Shown piece after piece: positions 54,727-64,000 of a stretch of DNA of 64,000 nucleotides. The stretch is from an uncultured Bermanella sp. GTDB lineage: Bacteria > Pseudomonadota > Gammaproteobacteria > Pseudomonadales > Oceanobacteraceae. The notes beneath the pieces were generated by a model. It did no database searches. It had not been told where the DNA came from and worked only from the letters and a program-made list of their open reading frames with translations. The stretch is from the NCBI GenBank assembly GCA_913058575.1, contig CAJXRF010000007.1:1-64000 (forward strand), written 5' to 3'. The translations under genes and the position numbers were made by a program. How positions within the stretch are numbered: position 1 is the stretch's first letter; the number at the start of each line of letters is the position of its first letter.

Positions 54727-56823
54727 ATGAAACACCCAAGTATTTTTAAAGCCTCACCTCTACTGGCCGCTTTGCTAATTGCAAATAACGCCCTCGCTCA
54801 AGAACAGGCCCAGGATAATAGCCCTGTTACTTTAGATACTGTAAAAGTAAACGCCGATTTTCGCGAACTAGACTTACAACAAATCCCATCTGCCATTACC
54901 GTGGTAGGCGAAGATGACATCCAAAAGCGTAATGCCGACCACTTGGAAAGCATTTTATCTTTAGCGCCAAACGTCAACTACTCAGCGGGTGCCTCTCGTG
55001 GTCGATATTTTCAAATTCGTGGCATCGGTGAGCGCAGCCAGTTTGTAGACGCTGTCAACCCTTCCGTGGGCTTGATAATTGATGGCGTTGATATGACTGG
55101 CCTAGGCGGTGCAGCCACCCTGTTTGATGTACAGCAGGTTGAAATTTTACGGGGCCCTCAAGGCACTGCCTTTGGGGCCAATGCATTGGCTGGCGCCATC
55201 AACATTAAAAGCAAACAACCTACCAAAGAAACTGAAGGATATATTGAAGCAGAAGTAGGCAATTACGGTAAGCAAACCTTAGGTACCGCGGTATCAGGTC
55301 CGTTATCTAATAGTATTCAAGGTCGTTTTGCCATTAATAAAACTCTCTCTGATGGCTATATGGAAAACGTACATTTAAATCGTGACGATACTAACAATAT
55401 TGATGAAACAGTGGCACGAGCGCAATTGAATTGGCAGGCAAACAAAAATAATGACTTTAGCTTTTCTTTATTAAAAGCAGATATAGATAATGGCTATGAT
55501 GCATTTAGCCTTGATAACAACCGCACCACTTATTCTGATGAGCCTGGAAAAGACACGCAAGACACTACTTCCTCATCAATTAAGTGGGAAAACACCTCAA
55601 ATGAATATTTCAACATTGGAATATTAGCCTCACACAATGAAAGCGATATCGTATATGCCTATGATGAAGATTGGGCTTTTGATGGCATCCATGTTGATGG
55701 CTACAACTCTAGAGATGAATATTTACGCGACTATCAACGCTCAAATATCGACATTCGATTACTTTCTAATACTAAGAGTCGATTATTCGGAGGTAGCACG
55801 AGCTGGCTTGCAGGGACTTATATAGCCGATCGAAAAGAAGATCTAACTCGAAACTATTTTGGACAATTTACCAGTGTTCTTGAGCAGTCCTCATCCGCAA
55901 TATATGGGCAACTTTCAAGTCAATTAAGTAACACCTTAACCCTAACTTACGGCCTTCGAGTAGAAGAATGGAATAATACATATACGGACTCAAACAATAC
56001 AGGGAGTGATGAAAACGAAACACTTTGGGGCGGAAAAATCACATTAGAATCTCTCATTACTATGAACCACCTTGCTTATATATCACTAGCCAGAGGCTAT
56101 AAAGCAGGAGGAGTAAACTCCGATGAGAGCATTTCAAATGATAATCGTACCTTTGAAACCGAGTTTAATAATTCCCTCGAAATAGGTTTAAAATCTAGCC
56201 TATTAAATGATGAATTAACCACACGCATTGCGGCTTTTTATATTCAACGCAAGGACCAACAAGTTAAAGTTTCAGAAGCAATTACAGGCACCAATAATGC
56301 CATCTCCTTCAAAGAATATTATGACAACGCTACAGAAGGCCGAAACTATGGACTAGAGATCGAAAGTAATTGGCAAGCTACTAAAACGATATCTTGGCAA
56401 GCTAGCGTAGGGTATTTAAATACTGAATTACTGGAATATAGCTACACTGATAAATACGGCACCTCCTATAACAACGATGGTCGAGCCCAAGCTCACGCCC
56501 CAGAATATTCAATTGCCAGCAGCATTGATTTCAAAGCTACTCAAAATATAAGTCTAAACCTTGAAGTCGAAGCGAAAGATGAGTTCTATTTTTCAGACAG
56601 TCATGACGAAAAGTCAAAAGCTTATGCCTTGCTTCATGCTAGCGTCCGCTATATTAAAGATAACTTAGAACTTTCACTAAATGGACACAACTTAACCGAC
56701 AAAGATTATGCCGTAAGAGGGTTTGGTTTTGGCAATGATCCTAGAAATGGATACAGTGACACACAACACGTACAGTTAGGTGCCCCACGCTTAGTCAGTA
56801 TAAGCGGCCGTTACAGTTTCTAA
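54727..56823 (+). CDS. TonB-dependent receptor, probably for thiamine
   Basis: 698 residues from the ATG at 54727, which has a proper signal peptide (MKHPSIFKASPLLAALLIA...ALA); an upstream frame to 54649 was not used. TonB-box-like DTVKVN follows the leader, then the plug domain (IPSAITVVGEDDI, RGPQGTAFGANALAGAINI) and a 22-strand barrel ending in Phe (GRYSF), required for outer-membrane insertion. Thiamine as ligand is inferred from the TPP riboswitch and the downstream genes. Confidence 0.9.
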   Translation: MKHPSIFKASPLLAALLIANNALAQEQAQDNSPVTLDTVKVNADFRELDLQQIPSAITVVGEDDIQKRNADHLESILSLAPNVNYSAGASRGRYFQIRGIGERSQFVDAVNPSVGLIIDGVDMTGLGGAATLFDVQQVEILRGPQGTAFGANALAGAINIKSKQPTKETEGYIEAEVGNYGKQTLGTAVSGPLSNSIQGRFAINKTLSDGYMENVHLNRDDTNNIDETVARAQLNWQANKNNDFSFSLLKADIDNGYDAFSLDNNRTTYSDEPGKDTQDTTSSSIKWENTSNEYFNIGILASHNESDIVYAYDEDWAFDGIHVDGYNSRDEYLRDYQRSNIDIRLLSNTKSRLFGGSTSWLAGTYIADRKEDLTRNYFGQFTSVLEQSSSAIYGQLSSQLSNTLTLTYGLRVEEWNNTYTDSNNTGSDENETLWGGKITLESLITMNHLAYISLARGYKAGGVNSDESISNDNRTFETEFNNSLEIGLKSSLLNDELTTRIAAFYIQRKDQQVKVSEAITGTNNAISFKEYYDNATEGRNYGLEIESNWQATKTISWQASVGYLNTELLEYSYTDKYGTSYNNDGRAQAHAPEYSIASSIDFKATQNISLNLEVEAKDEFYFSDSHDEKSKAYALLHASVRYIKDNLELSLNGHNLTDKDYAVRGFGFGNDPRNGYSDTQHVQLGAPRLVSISGRYSF

Positions 56824-56842
56824 ACGCACTACTATAATTTAA

Positions 56843-56865
56843 GCCCACTACCAGCGGGCATTTTT
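56843..56865 (+). terminator. Weak intra-operon hairpin after the TonB receptor
   Basis: GCCC (56843-56846) pairs with GGGC (56856-56859) around an imperfect loop, followed by ATTTTT. It may reduce readthrough into the smaller thiamine genes. Confidence 0.4.
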
Positions 56866-56881
56866 ATAAAAAGGATACAAA

Positions 56882-57163
56882 ATGGAATTATCTGTCGAAA
56901 TAAGCAAATACCCTTTGGCAGATGATTACATCCCTGCCATCAAAAATTTCATAGAGCGCTTGCAAAAAATCAATGGTTTAAGCGTTGTAGGTAACACCAT
57001 GAGCACGCAAGTGTTTGGTGACTATGATCTTGTCATGGATACACTAAAAAACGAGATGCGCTATTCCTACGAACAATACGGAAAAGCCATATTCGTTTGT
57101 AAGTTTATCGGCATGAATCTAGACCCCGCTCTTAACCCACACGATACAAAGACAGCCAATTAA
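56882..57163 (+). CDS. Thiamine-binding protein (YkoF/MTH1187 family)
   Basis: 93 residues, ferredoxin-like Thiamine_BP fold. ISKYPLADDYIPAIKNFIERL and STQVFGDYDLVMD are its conserved stretches. No signal peptide, so it should act in the cytoplasm, perhaps as a thiamine buffer feeding the kinase. Second gene of the TPP-controlled operon. Confidence 0.85.
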   Translation: MELSVEISKYPLADDYIPAIKNFIERLQKINGLSVVGNTMSTQVFGDYDLVMDTLKNEMRYSYEQYGKAIFVCKFIGMNLDPALNPHDTKTAN

Positions 57164-57178
57164 GGTTAGATATATCAG

Positions 57179-57856
57179 ATGGACAGCTTAAATATTAGCA
57201 GCTCAGTAATAGAGTCATTTATACAAGGGGTTGTCAGTGACTCACTTGTCATGAGCTATTGGGAAGTAATTGCCGCACTCCTAAGCCTTGTGTACTTAGT
57301 ATTAGCCATGAAGCAAAACAGTTTGTGCTGGTACGCCGGCTTTGCCAGCACAGCCATCCTAAGTTGGCTGTTCTGGGATGCCAGTCTTTTAATGGAGTCA
57401 GCTTTAAATATTTACTACCTAGCCATGGCCATTTACGGCTGGTACATGTGGAATTATGGTGGGAAACATCAGCAATCAGACAATAGCAAGCTAACCATTA
57501 GCACATGGAGCTTAAAGCAGCACGCACTGGCTATTTCTGGGGTTACATTTCTAAGCTTAATTTCAGGTTTTTTATTAACCAACAACACGGGTGCCGCCCT
57601 ACCCTATCTAGATTCATTCACCACCTGGGGCGCGGTACTCACCACCTATATGGTGGCTAAAAAAATTCTCGAGAATTGGATCTATTGGATCGTCATCGAT
57701 TTGCTGGCAACTTACATGTATGCCGACCGAAATTTAAACGTATTGGCGCTACAAATGTTTATTTTCGTTATTATGTGCTTTTTTGGTTTCAAATCTTGGT
57801 TAATCACTTATCGTCAGCAGCTCCCTGTAAACACCGCCGTCAACACAGCAAATTAA
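57179..57856 (+). CDS. pnuT: PnuT-type thiamine transporter (PnuC family)
   Basis: 225 residues with about seven membrane segments. PnuC-family stretches are SYWEVIAALLSLVYLVLAM, NIYYLAMAIYGWYMW and TTWGAVLTTYMVAKKILENW. PnuC relatives under TPP riboswitches transport thiamine by facilitated diffusion trapped by phosphorylation, and a kinase gene follows 3 bp later, supporting that role. Confidence 0.88.
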   Translation: MDSLNISSSVIESFIQGVVSDSLVMSYWEVIAALLSLVYLVLAMKQNSLCWYAGFASTAILSWLFWDASLLMESALNIYYLAMAIYGWYMWNYGGKHQQSDNSKLTISTWSLKQHALAISGVTFLSLISGFLLTNNTGAALPYLDSFTTWGAVLTTYMVAKKILENWIYWIVIDLLATYMYADRNLNVLALQMFIFVIMCFFGFKSWLITYRQQLPVNTAVNTAN

Positions 57857-57859
57857 TTA

Positions 57860-58762
57860 ATGAATACACAGACCATAAGTAAAATTTTAGAAGATTGGTC
57901 TTTGTGGCCGAACATCTGCTCTGAACAACCCTGTTTAGAGCAACTAACGCCATTAATTGACGGACTCACCAACAGCAATTGGCTGCTCGAAGTGAAAAGT
58001 AAACAAGATGCCTCTTCCCAGCACTATGTTATTCGCATTAATGCCACCAACAACTTAGCTTTAAAATTAAACCGTCAAACTGAATGGGATATGCACCAAA
58101 GCATTTCTAACTATGGTATTTGCCCGGCCTATTTATATCGACATCCAAGTGACATTTATTGGATTAGACCATTTTTAAAAACTCACACCCTTGAATCCAC
58201 ATTAAGCCAAAATAAAAACTTCATAACCTCTGACTTTTTAAAGGTGATCGCCAGTCACTTTAAAACCGTACACAGTACGCCCATATCCAACAGCTGGCCT
58301 AAAATTATTTACCCTGAACTCATAGAGCACTATTGGCAACAAATAGAAATAAAACAAAACAATAATAAAGAAAGTTTAGAAGACGCTCTGAAAAGTAATT
58401 TAACAAACCTTAAAGAAGCGTTAAAAATAAAATTACCAAACACAAACTTTACACCATGTTTATGTCATATGGACCCTAATCCCAGCAACTGGATTTTAAA
58501 TGAACGCGAACTACACCTGATCGACTGGGAATACGCAGCACTTGGAAATAAAGTTTGGGACTTAGCGGTTTTTAGTGATACCTGCCATTTAAATGCAGAC
58601 CAAATGGATTTATTACTCAAGCATTATCAAGGTATCGACCAGCAGCAATTAGACATGGCCCGAATGCAAATGACATACTTATCGACATTATGGTATTACG
58701 TACAAGGGCACTTAACGAACAGTCAATTAGCAAAACAACTTAACACCCTGCTGAAAGCCTAA
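57860..58762 (+). CDS. Thiamine kinase-like phosphotransferase (APH/choline kinase family)
   Basis: 300 residues of eukaryotic-kinase-like fold: catalytic loop CHMDPNPSNW (Asp and Asn) and metal-binding LIDWEYA. Likely phosphorylates imported thiamine and so traps it, in line with its place after pnuT. E. coli ThiK is the nearest functional model. End of the TPP operon. Confidence 0.83.
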   Translation: MNTQTISKILEDWSLWPNICSEQPCLEQLTPLIDGLTNSNWLLEVKSKQDASSQHYVIRINATNNLALKLNRQTEWDMHQSISNYGICPAYLYRHPSDIYWIRPFLKTHTLESTLSQNKNFITSDFLKVIASHFKTVHSTPISNSWPKIIYPELIEHYWQQIEIKQNNNKESLEDALKSNLTNLKEALKIKLPNTNFTPCLCHMDPNPSNWILNERELHLIDWEYAALGNKVWDLAVFSDTCHLNADQMDLLLKHYQGIDQQQLDMARMQMTYLSTLWYYVQGHLTNSQLAKQLNTLLKA

Positions 58763-58833
58763 ACCAAGAATAGAAACTAAAAAGCCAGCATGTAGCAGAC
58801 CTTTTAGTTTAACAAACAAGCTGATTTTACTGG

Positions 58834-59415
58834 CTAGTCATCGCCCATACGAGAGGAAATGGCACCTTGTTGATTTTTATATTTAGCATTCACCCTAGAG
58901 CAATAAGGTCGATTAGCTGGATTGGATAGCGTTTCAAAGCTTAACGCACAAATGATCATTTCAGGTTTCAATGCCAATGGCATTTTGCCTAAATTGTAAA
59001 ATTCCAATACTACCTGCCCCTTCCAACCGGGATCAATTCTCCCGGCAGTAACATGCACCATCAAGCCTAAACGGGCCAAGCTAGAACGACCATCAAGCCA
59101 ACCCACCAAATTATCTGGAATTTCCACCGACTCAAACGTAGAGCCCAATACCAATTCCCCTGGATGTATAAAAAAGGCGCCGTCATCTTCAATGACAATC
59201 TCTTTTCCCATCACAGTATCGATGTCTTTATTTAACTGCTCTCGCTCACCTGACAAATCCAGGAAAGGCACTGAATTATTACTAAAAACACGGAAACTAT
59301 TGGCCAAACGCAAATCCACACTAATACCCGAAATGGCACTCACATCGGGTTGCGGAGTCAGCTTAATTTGGCCACTTTCCAAGGCCAATTCGATATCACC
59401 ATCACTTAAACGCAT
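58834..59415 (-). CDS. dcd: dCTP deaminase
   Basis: 193 residues, trimeric dUTPase fold. [39 protein letters not shown] and catalytic Glu in [11 protein letters not shown]. Deaminates dCTP to dUTP, the main dTTP route in gammaproteobacteria. Divergent from tmcA with 73 bp between the starts. Confidence 0.97.
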   Translation of the reverse strand: MRLSDGDIELALESGQIKLTPQPDVSAISGISVDLRLANSFRVFSNNSVPFLDLSGEREQLNKDIDTVMGKEIVIEDDGAFFIHPGELVLGSTFESVEIPDNLVGWLDGRSSLARLGLMVHVTAGRIDPGWKGQVVLEFYNLGKMPLALKPEMIICALSFETLSNPANRPYCSRVNAKYKNQQGAISSRMGDD

Positions 59416-59488
59416 GCAAAGCCTACAAACTTGGATACAATTGGCGCGATTCTATCAGATCTTTACAACCCGAGTAACAGCAACCTCT

Positions 59489-61498
59489 ATGCATATCTGG
59501 CTCAACTTATTAAGCACCCTTTCTCGCTTGGCCGTCAAGCAAGGTCATCGACAAGTGGTTATTTTAGCGGGCGAGCAAGAATGGGCTTGGCAAAAAATAT
59601 CACCTTGGCTAAACAATCAACCAAACAACATCATTATTAGCACTGATTGCCCTACACACATTAATGGGCTGCGCCTTAAAACCAACAAACCCAATACCCT
59701 ATTGGGTTACGAATCTCAAAACATTGTATTTAACGCACATGATGGCCTTTACCCTGATGCCCTAACGGCCATATCAGGCACATTGCAAGCAGGAGGGTTA
59801 TTTTTCTTGCTGTGCCCGCCCCTCAAACAGTGGCCCAAATATAGCGATGACTTTGCCAATAAACGTAGCCCATTCAATAGCCATAAATCTCCTAACCCAG
59901 TTAATAACTGCCGCACCATCAATCGCTTAATAGATAAAGCCACCCTTCATGGGGCACACATCTATGAGCAAAATTCTGAAGCCCCAAGCAAGCCGGCAAT
60001 TAAATTTGAAAAAGATGTACACAAGCAAAGCAATTGGCACACACCTACAGAGCTAACAGCTGACCAACAACAAGTATTAACCGACATTAGCGCTAGTTTT
60101 ACAGCCAAGCAGCCATTTTGCCACGTCATAACCAGCGATCGCGGCCGAGGGAAATCCCACCTTGTTGGCAAACTGATCTTAGAACACATAAGAACGAATC
60201 CAGATAACGGTATAAATTATTATATATGCGCGCCCACAAAAGCTGCAAGCGTCGCCACTTATAAGGCCCTTAACGAAAGCCAGCAGCTCATGAACAGGGT
60301 TAATCTGGCGTTTATTGCCCCAGAGGATGTACTTGGCACGGTTAAAGAAAATGACGTAATTATCATTGATGAAGCCGCCAGCTTACCCATGGGGTTTTTA
60401 ATAAAGTGCAGCATTGGCTTCAATAAAATCGTATTTGCTAGCACCACTCACGGCTATGAAGGCACTGGCAAGGGGTTTCAAATTCGTTTTTTTAAGCACC
60501 TAAACTCGCCTTCCTGCCACCACAAACCCCAGTATCACACAATCAATACACCGGTTAGATACGCCCAAAACGACCCTCTTGAAAACTGGTTATTCGATGC
60601 CTTCTGTTTAGACAGCGAACCCAGTGACGCCCCCTACACGAACAACTTAGCGTCAGGGGCAAGCACTGAATTGCTAAGCCAAGATAGGCTGTCAAATGAT
60701 GAGGGTCTTTTAAAAGAAGTGTTTGGCTTGCTTATTCAAGCTCATTATCAAACCCGGCCAAGTGACTTACGCGACATACTAGACGCCCCTGATTTTAAAT
60801 TATTCGGTTTGTTCAGCCAGTCGCAAGGCACTCGAAAAACATTGCTATCAGTTTGCTTAATCAGTATTGAAGGCCCCATCTTTGACACTGAAAACCAACA
60901 AGATATTCAGCAAGCCATTCTTAAGGGCGTCAGACGCCCAAAGGGGCATCTAATGCCGCAAGTTTTATCGCATCACTTAGCCATCAAAGAAGCCCTTAAT
61001 CTAACGGGGGCTCGAATCGTACGCATTGCAACACCACCAAATTTCCAAAACACCAATTTGGCAAGCCAATTACTCACCCAGCTAAGTGAAAAGCTTCGCT
61101 ATCAAGGCATCGATTATTTAGGGTCAAGCTTTGCAAACACCCCAGACGTAAGCGCTTTTTGGAGTAAGAATGGCTTCAGCATTGTAAGAGTTGGCAGCAA
61201 ACAAGACGGCGCTAGCGGCACCCATTCAGCCATGGTATTGAAAGGCTTATCTTCTTTAGGCATCGCACTACACAATAAAGCGCTAGAAATTTATCAAAGC
61301 TCTCAAAATACAATCCAAACAAAAGATGATTTGTCGGCTCACGAAAACTTGCAGCTTTCTTTATTTACCCAACATATGGGTAGCTATGAAAGTGCCAAAC
61401 AAATTCTGTCTCGGTGTCATAAATTCCCTTATCCCTTCCCTAAAAAAGCCCACCTAGAATTCAAACAACAAGTGAAAGCCTGGCTTGAAGTGTTCTAA
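59489..61498 (+). CDS. tmcA: tRNA(Met) cytidine acetyltransferase TmcA
   Basis: 669 residues from the ATG at 59489, close to E. coli TmcA (671); the open frame extends left through dcd, but those codons are antisense to dcd and were not used. RNA helicase-like module with Walker A TSDRGRGKSHLVGK and VIIDEAASLPMG, and a GNAT module (RVSRIA-like GARIVRIATPPNF, YLGSSFANTPDVSAFWSKNGF). It forms N4-acetylcytidine at C34 of elongator tRNA-Met using ATP and acetyl-CoA. An ATG at 59414 is a possible but less likely start. Confidence 0.93.
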   Translation: MHIWLNLLSTLSRLAVKQGHRQVVILAGEQEWAWQKISPWLNNQPNNIIISTDCPTHINGLRLKTNKPNTLLGYESQNIVFNAHDGLYPDALTAISGTLQAGGLFFLLCPPLKQWPKYSDDFANKRSPFNSHKSPNPVNNCRTINRLIDKATLHGAHIYEQNSEAPSKPAIKFEKDVHKQSNWHTPTELTADQQQVLTDISASFTAKQPFCHVITSDRGRGKSHLVGKLILEHIRTNPDNGINYYICAPTKAASVATYKALNESQQLMNRVNLAFIAPEDVLGTVKENDVIIIDEAASLPMGFLIKCSIGFNKIVFASTTHGYEGTGKGFQIRFFKHLNSPSCHHKPQYHTINTPVRYAQNDPLENWLFDAFCLDSEPSDAPYTNNLASGASTELLSQDRLSNDEGLLKEVFGLLIQAHYQTRPSDLRDILDAPDFKLFGLFSQSQGTRKTLLSVCLISIEGPIFDTENQQDIQQAILKGVRRPKGHLMPQVLSHHLAIKEALNLTGARIVRIATPPNFQNTNLASQLLTQLSEKLRYQGIDYLGSSFANTPDVSAFWSKNGFSIVRVGSKQDGASGTHSAMVLKGLSSLGIALHNKALEIYQSSQNTIQTKDDLSAHENLQLSLFTQHMGSYESAKQILSRCHKFPYPFPKKAHLEFKQQVKAWLEVF

Positions 61499-61511
61499 CG
61501 GTTGAATGTAA

Positions 61512-61544
61512 AAAGCCCCGGCATTTTCATAATGCAGGGGCTTT
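61512..61544. terminator. Terminator between tmcA and mrp
   Basis: AAAGCCCC-g-GCATT, loop TTCAT, AATGC-a-GGGGCTTT, a long stem with one mismatch, between convergent genes. A and T runs on both sides support bidirectional use. Confidence 0.85.
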
Positions 61545-61587
61545 AAAATAAGCGCACTAACAATAGGGCCGTCTATGAGCCAGTAAA

Positions 61588-62676
61588 CTAATCGTGACTA
61601 ATTTCTATATTAGGTACCTGTACATTTTTCAAGACACTTAAACGGGCCGCCAAATTTCTAGCCGTATTACGATACATAACGGCCACCTCCCCCTCTTCAT
61701 CGTGTGCCACTACAGGCAAGCCACTGTCACTTTGTTCTCTGATGTATTTAGACAAAGGCAAAGCCCCTAGAATTTCTGTGCCGAATTCCTGTGCTATTTT
61801 TTGCGCACCGCCTTCACCAAAAATATGTTCTACATGCCCGCAATTTCCGCAAATATGAATCGACATATTTTCTACAATCCCCAACACTGGAATATTCACT
61901 TTATTAAACATTTCAATGCCCTTCTTGGCATCTAGCAAAGCAATGTCTTGAGGCGTGGTTACCACCACAGACGCCGATACTGGAATTTTTTGCGATAATG
62001 TAAGCTGTATGTCTCCCGTACCTGGTGGCATATCCACCACAAGGTAATCCAAGTCATCCCAAACGGTTTGCATAATAAGCTGCTGTAAAGCTCCACTCAC
62101 CATAGGGCCACGCCATACTAAAGGCGTACTTTCGGTAATCATATAAGCCATAGACATGGTCTGTAAGCCTTGCGCCATAACTGGTTTAAAAAACTTCTCG
62201 TTCACCGTTTCAGGTCGAGTACCATCTGCCACCCCCAGCAACATCGCCAAAGATGGTCCGTAAATATCAGCATCTAATATACCTACTCGTGCTCCGTCTT
62301 TGGCTAGGGCCAGCGCCAAATTCACCGAAGTAGTCGATTTACCAACCCCCCCTTTACCGGAAGCCACAGCCACAATGTTCTTAACATTTTTTATATTGGC
62401 TAAATTTTCATGGGCCTTATGGGATTCAACTTGCCAATCGACATTGACCGTTGCCTGATCGACTTCATCAATATTCTCAATGGCCATTTTAAGCATTTGC
62501 CCAATACCATGTTTTAAATGCTCACTGGGGTACTTAAGGTTAACCTCCAGCAGCACTTCATCCCCATGCACTTCAAGCTTGCTAATGGCATTCGCAGCAA
62601 ACAAATCCATTCCCAAATAAGGGTCTTGGTACCCTTTAACTGCTTGTTCTACTGCATTTAACAAAGAATCTGACAT
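61588..62676 (-). CDS. mrp: Iron-sulfur cluster carrier protein Mrp/ApbC
   Basis: 362 residues. N-terminal MIP18/DUF59 domain (about 1-85), then P-loop ATPase with GKGGVGKSTTSVNLA, DADIYGPS, VDMPPGTGDIQLT and the cluster-binding CxxC in CGNCGHVEH near residue 280. Carries Fe-S clusters to apo-proteins. Divergent from metG, the widespread mrp-metG pair. Confidence 0.96.
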   Translation of the reverse strand: MSDSLLNAVEQAVKGYQDPYLGMDLFAANAISKLEVHGDEVLLEVNLKYPSEHLKHGIGQMLKMAIENIDEVDQATVNVDWQVESHKAHENLANIKNVKNIVAVASGKGGVGKSTTSVNLALALAKDGARVGILDADIYGPSLAMLLGVADGTRPETVNEKFFKPVMAQGLQTMSMAYMITESTPLVWRGPMVSGALQQLIMQTVWDDLDYLVVDMPPGTGDIQLTLSQKIPVSASVVVTTPQDIALLDAKKGIEMFNKVNIPVLGIVENMSIHICGNCGHVEHIFGEGGAQKIAQEFGTEILGALPLSKYIREQSDSGLPVVAHDEEGEVAVMYRNTARNLAARLSVLKNVQVPNIEISHD

Positions 62677-62921
62677 AACTCGCCTTACCTAAACCCAAGT
62701 AATTTTGTCGGACTTTATCATTTTAGCGCCCAATAGGTCATCTCAAATCCCCTATTAAACACACAATTCTATTTAACCCACCCTTACGGAGCGCTCAAAA
62801 AGTGCAGTATTTGCTGTAGAAATCCCCTATATGGCCAAGCCCTTTCCTGATATATTACGCGCATTCAAAACGAGCGAAATTGGCTCAGTTTCCACATCAG
62901 CTTTCAAATTAAGAGTGATTC

Positions 62922-64000
62922 ATGCGTCGCATCCTTGTCACCAGTGCCCTCCCCTATGCAAACGGCCCTATTCATCTCGGCCACATGCTCGAATACATAC
63001 AAACCGACATATGGGTACGCTTCCAACAATCTCGTGGCAATCAATGTAGCTATGTATGTGCCGATGATGCCCATGGCACGGCTATTATGTTGCGCGCTCA
63101 AAAGGAAGGCGTAACGCCAGAGCAACAAATAGCCAACGTACAAGCAGAACACGAAAAAGATTTTGCTGAATTCATGATCAACTTCAATAACTTCGGCTCA
63201 ACCCATAGCGAAGAAAATCGCCTGTTGTCTGCCAACATTTATAACAAGCTAAAAGAAAACGGACATATCAATGTTCGCGGAATTAAGCAGCTCTTTGACC
63301 CAGAAAAAGAAATGTTCCTAGCCGATCGTTATGTAAAAGGCGAATGTCCTAAATGTGGCACACTCGATCAATACGGCGATAACTGCGAAAGCTGTGGCGC
63401 GACCTATAACGCATCTGAACTAAAAAACCCTATTTCGGTTATGTCTGGTGCTACGCCCATTGAAAAAGAGTCCGAACACTATTTCTTTAAACTACCCGAG
63501 TTCCAATCTTTCCTTCAGGAATGGACACGCTCTGGCACCCTTCAAAAAGAAGTGGCAAACAAACTAGGTGAATGGGTCGATAACGATTTAAAAGAGTGGG
63601 ATATCAGTCGCGACGCGCCCTATTTTGGATTTGAAATTCCAGACGCCCCTGGCAAGTATTTTTATGTATGGCTAGATGCTCCTATCGGATACATGGCCAG
63701 TTTCAAGCAGCTGTGTGATCGCACTGACGGTTTAGAATTCGACGATTACTGGAAGCCTGGCAGTGACACCGAGGTTTATCATTTCATCGGTAAAGACATT
63801 ATTAATTTTCACGCTTTATTTTGGCCAGCCATGTTACACAGCGCCGGTTACCGTACACCAAGTGCGGTTTGGGCTCATGGCTACGTCATGGTAAATGGTG
63901 CGAAAATGTCAAAATCTCGCGGCACTTTCATTAAGGCCCGTACCTATTTAGATCATTTCCAGCCTGAGTATTTACGCTATTACTACGCAGCCAAATTAAA
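62922..64000 (+). CDS. metG: Methionyl-tRNA synthetase, N-terminal part (truncated by window edge)
   Basis: About 359 residues from the ATG at 62922, running off the window. Class I signature HLGH in [16 protein letters not shown], zinc knuckle CPKC...CESCG near 145-160, WLDAPIGY, and the KMSKS loop ([11 protein letters not shown]) near 330. The anticodon-binding and C-terminal tRNA-binding domains lie outside. Charges tRNA-Met; the tRNA-Met modifying gene tmcA is nearby. No ORF on the other strand here is credible. Confidence 0.96.
   Translation, partial: MRRILVTSALPYANGPIHLGHMLEYIQTDIWVRFQQSRGNQCSYVCADDAHGTAIMLRAQKEGVTPEQQIANVQAEHEKDFAEFMINFNNFGSTHSEENRLLSANIYNKLKENGHINVRGIKQLFDPEKEMFLADRYVKGECPKCGTLDQYGDNCESCGATYNASELKNPISVMSGATPIEKESEHYFFKLPEFQSFLQEWTRSGTLQKEVANKLGEWVDNDLKEWDISRDAPYFGFEIPDAPGKYFYVWLDAPIGYMASFKQLCDRTDGLEFDDYWKPGSDTEVYHFIGKDIINFHALFWPAMLHSAGYRTPSAVWAHGYVMVNGAKMSKSRGTFIKARTYLDHFQPEYLRYYYAAKL

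Noticed and set aside
58774..58810. AAACTAAAA/TTTTAGTTT inverted repeat between the thiamine kinase gene and dcd
   Set aside because: A+T-only stem with a 19-nt loop; weak, though its place between convergent genes is suggestive.
59192..59488. N-terminal extension of tmcA over dcd
   Set aside because: These codons are antisense to the highly conserved dcd start, and the shorter form matches the known TmcA length.
62831..63049. Open frames overlapping the metG start on both strands
   Set aside because: They are shadows of metG, which has clear class I synthetase motifs from 62922.

Overview
This is a gene-dense chromosomal window (about 65 protein genes, five tRNAs) from a gammaproteobacterium of moderate-to-low GC. 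The gene order (cysG-serS-crcB-rarA-lolA-ftsK; aat-bpt-infA-clpA-clpS-cspD-icd; purM-DUF2066-perM-hda; arsC-wrbA-DUF2069; mrp-metG) is the order I know from Pseudomonas, Marinobacter and Oceanospirillales-type bacteria. The low GC suggests a marine Oceanospirillales/Pseudomonadales relative; the genus is not determined. No rRNA, complete IS element, prophage or CRISPR array is visible.

Layout. 1-760: the truncated 5' part of a chemoreceptor. 840-8404: leftward housekeeping block cysG, serS, crcB, rarA, lolA, ftsK. 8483-13378: an N-degron and proteolysis block (aat, bpt, infA rightward; clpA and clpS leftward; cspD rightward). 13456-22247: monomeric icd, then rluE-nudJ-mnmA-hflD, a YejM-like membrane sulfatase-fold protein, and purB. 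22372-25050: roxA, a GNAT fusion protein and a lipoprotein. 25135-28681: the conserved uvrY-uvrC-pgsA-tRNA-Gly-Cys-Leu block. 28760-32495: a protein lysine acetyltransferase divergent from a histone-deacetylase-like enzyme.

32515-38100 is the accessory part. It holds a tyrosine recombinase overlapping a KfrA-like coiled-coil DNA-binding protein, with a perfect 15-2-15 palindrome upstream, then a CoA-transferase. After that come two full copies of tRNA-Ser(TGA), each with its promoter and terminator, enclosing a two-gene operon. One of those two genes is a strongly diverged ClpS-like adaptor, a second copy of the ClpS fold in this window. These two modules are the best candidates for something undescribed.

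38117-41850: yccA, then tusDCB-tusE-trpD2, a 50-codon small gene and tusA; with mnmA this gives almost the whole 2-thiouridine relay. 41934-48816: a zinc-ribbon protein, proS, a lytic transglycosylase, truncated hemoglobin, yihY, arsC-wrbA-DUF2069, a zinc-ribbon protein and a degenerate exonuclease-like protein. 48843-53648: hda-perM-DUF2066 leftward, purM-purN rightward. 53731-58762: a DUF3108 gene, then a TPP riboswitch and a four-gene thiamine uptake/salvage operon (TonB receptor, thiamine-binding protein, PnuT-type transporter, kinase). 58834-64000: dcd, tmcA, mrp and truncated metG.

Recurring themes are tRNA supply and modification (five tRNAs, mnmA, tus genes, tmcA, serS, proS, metG), regulated proteolysis (ClpA, ClpS, a ClpS-like protein, Aat, Bpt) and protein acetylation. 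All assignments come from reading the sequence; no database search was run.
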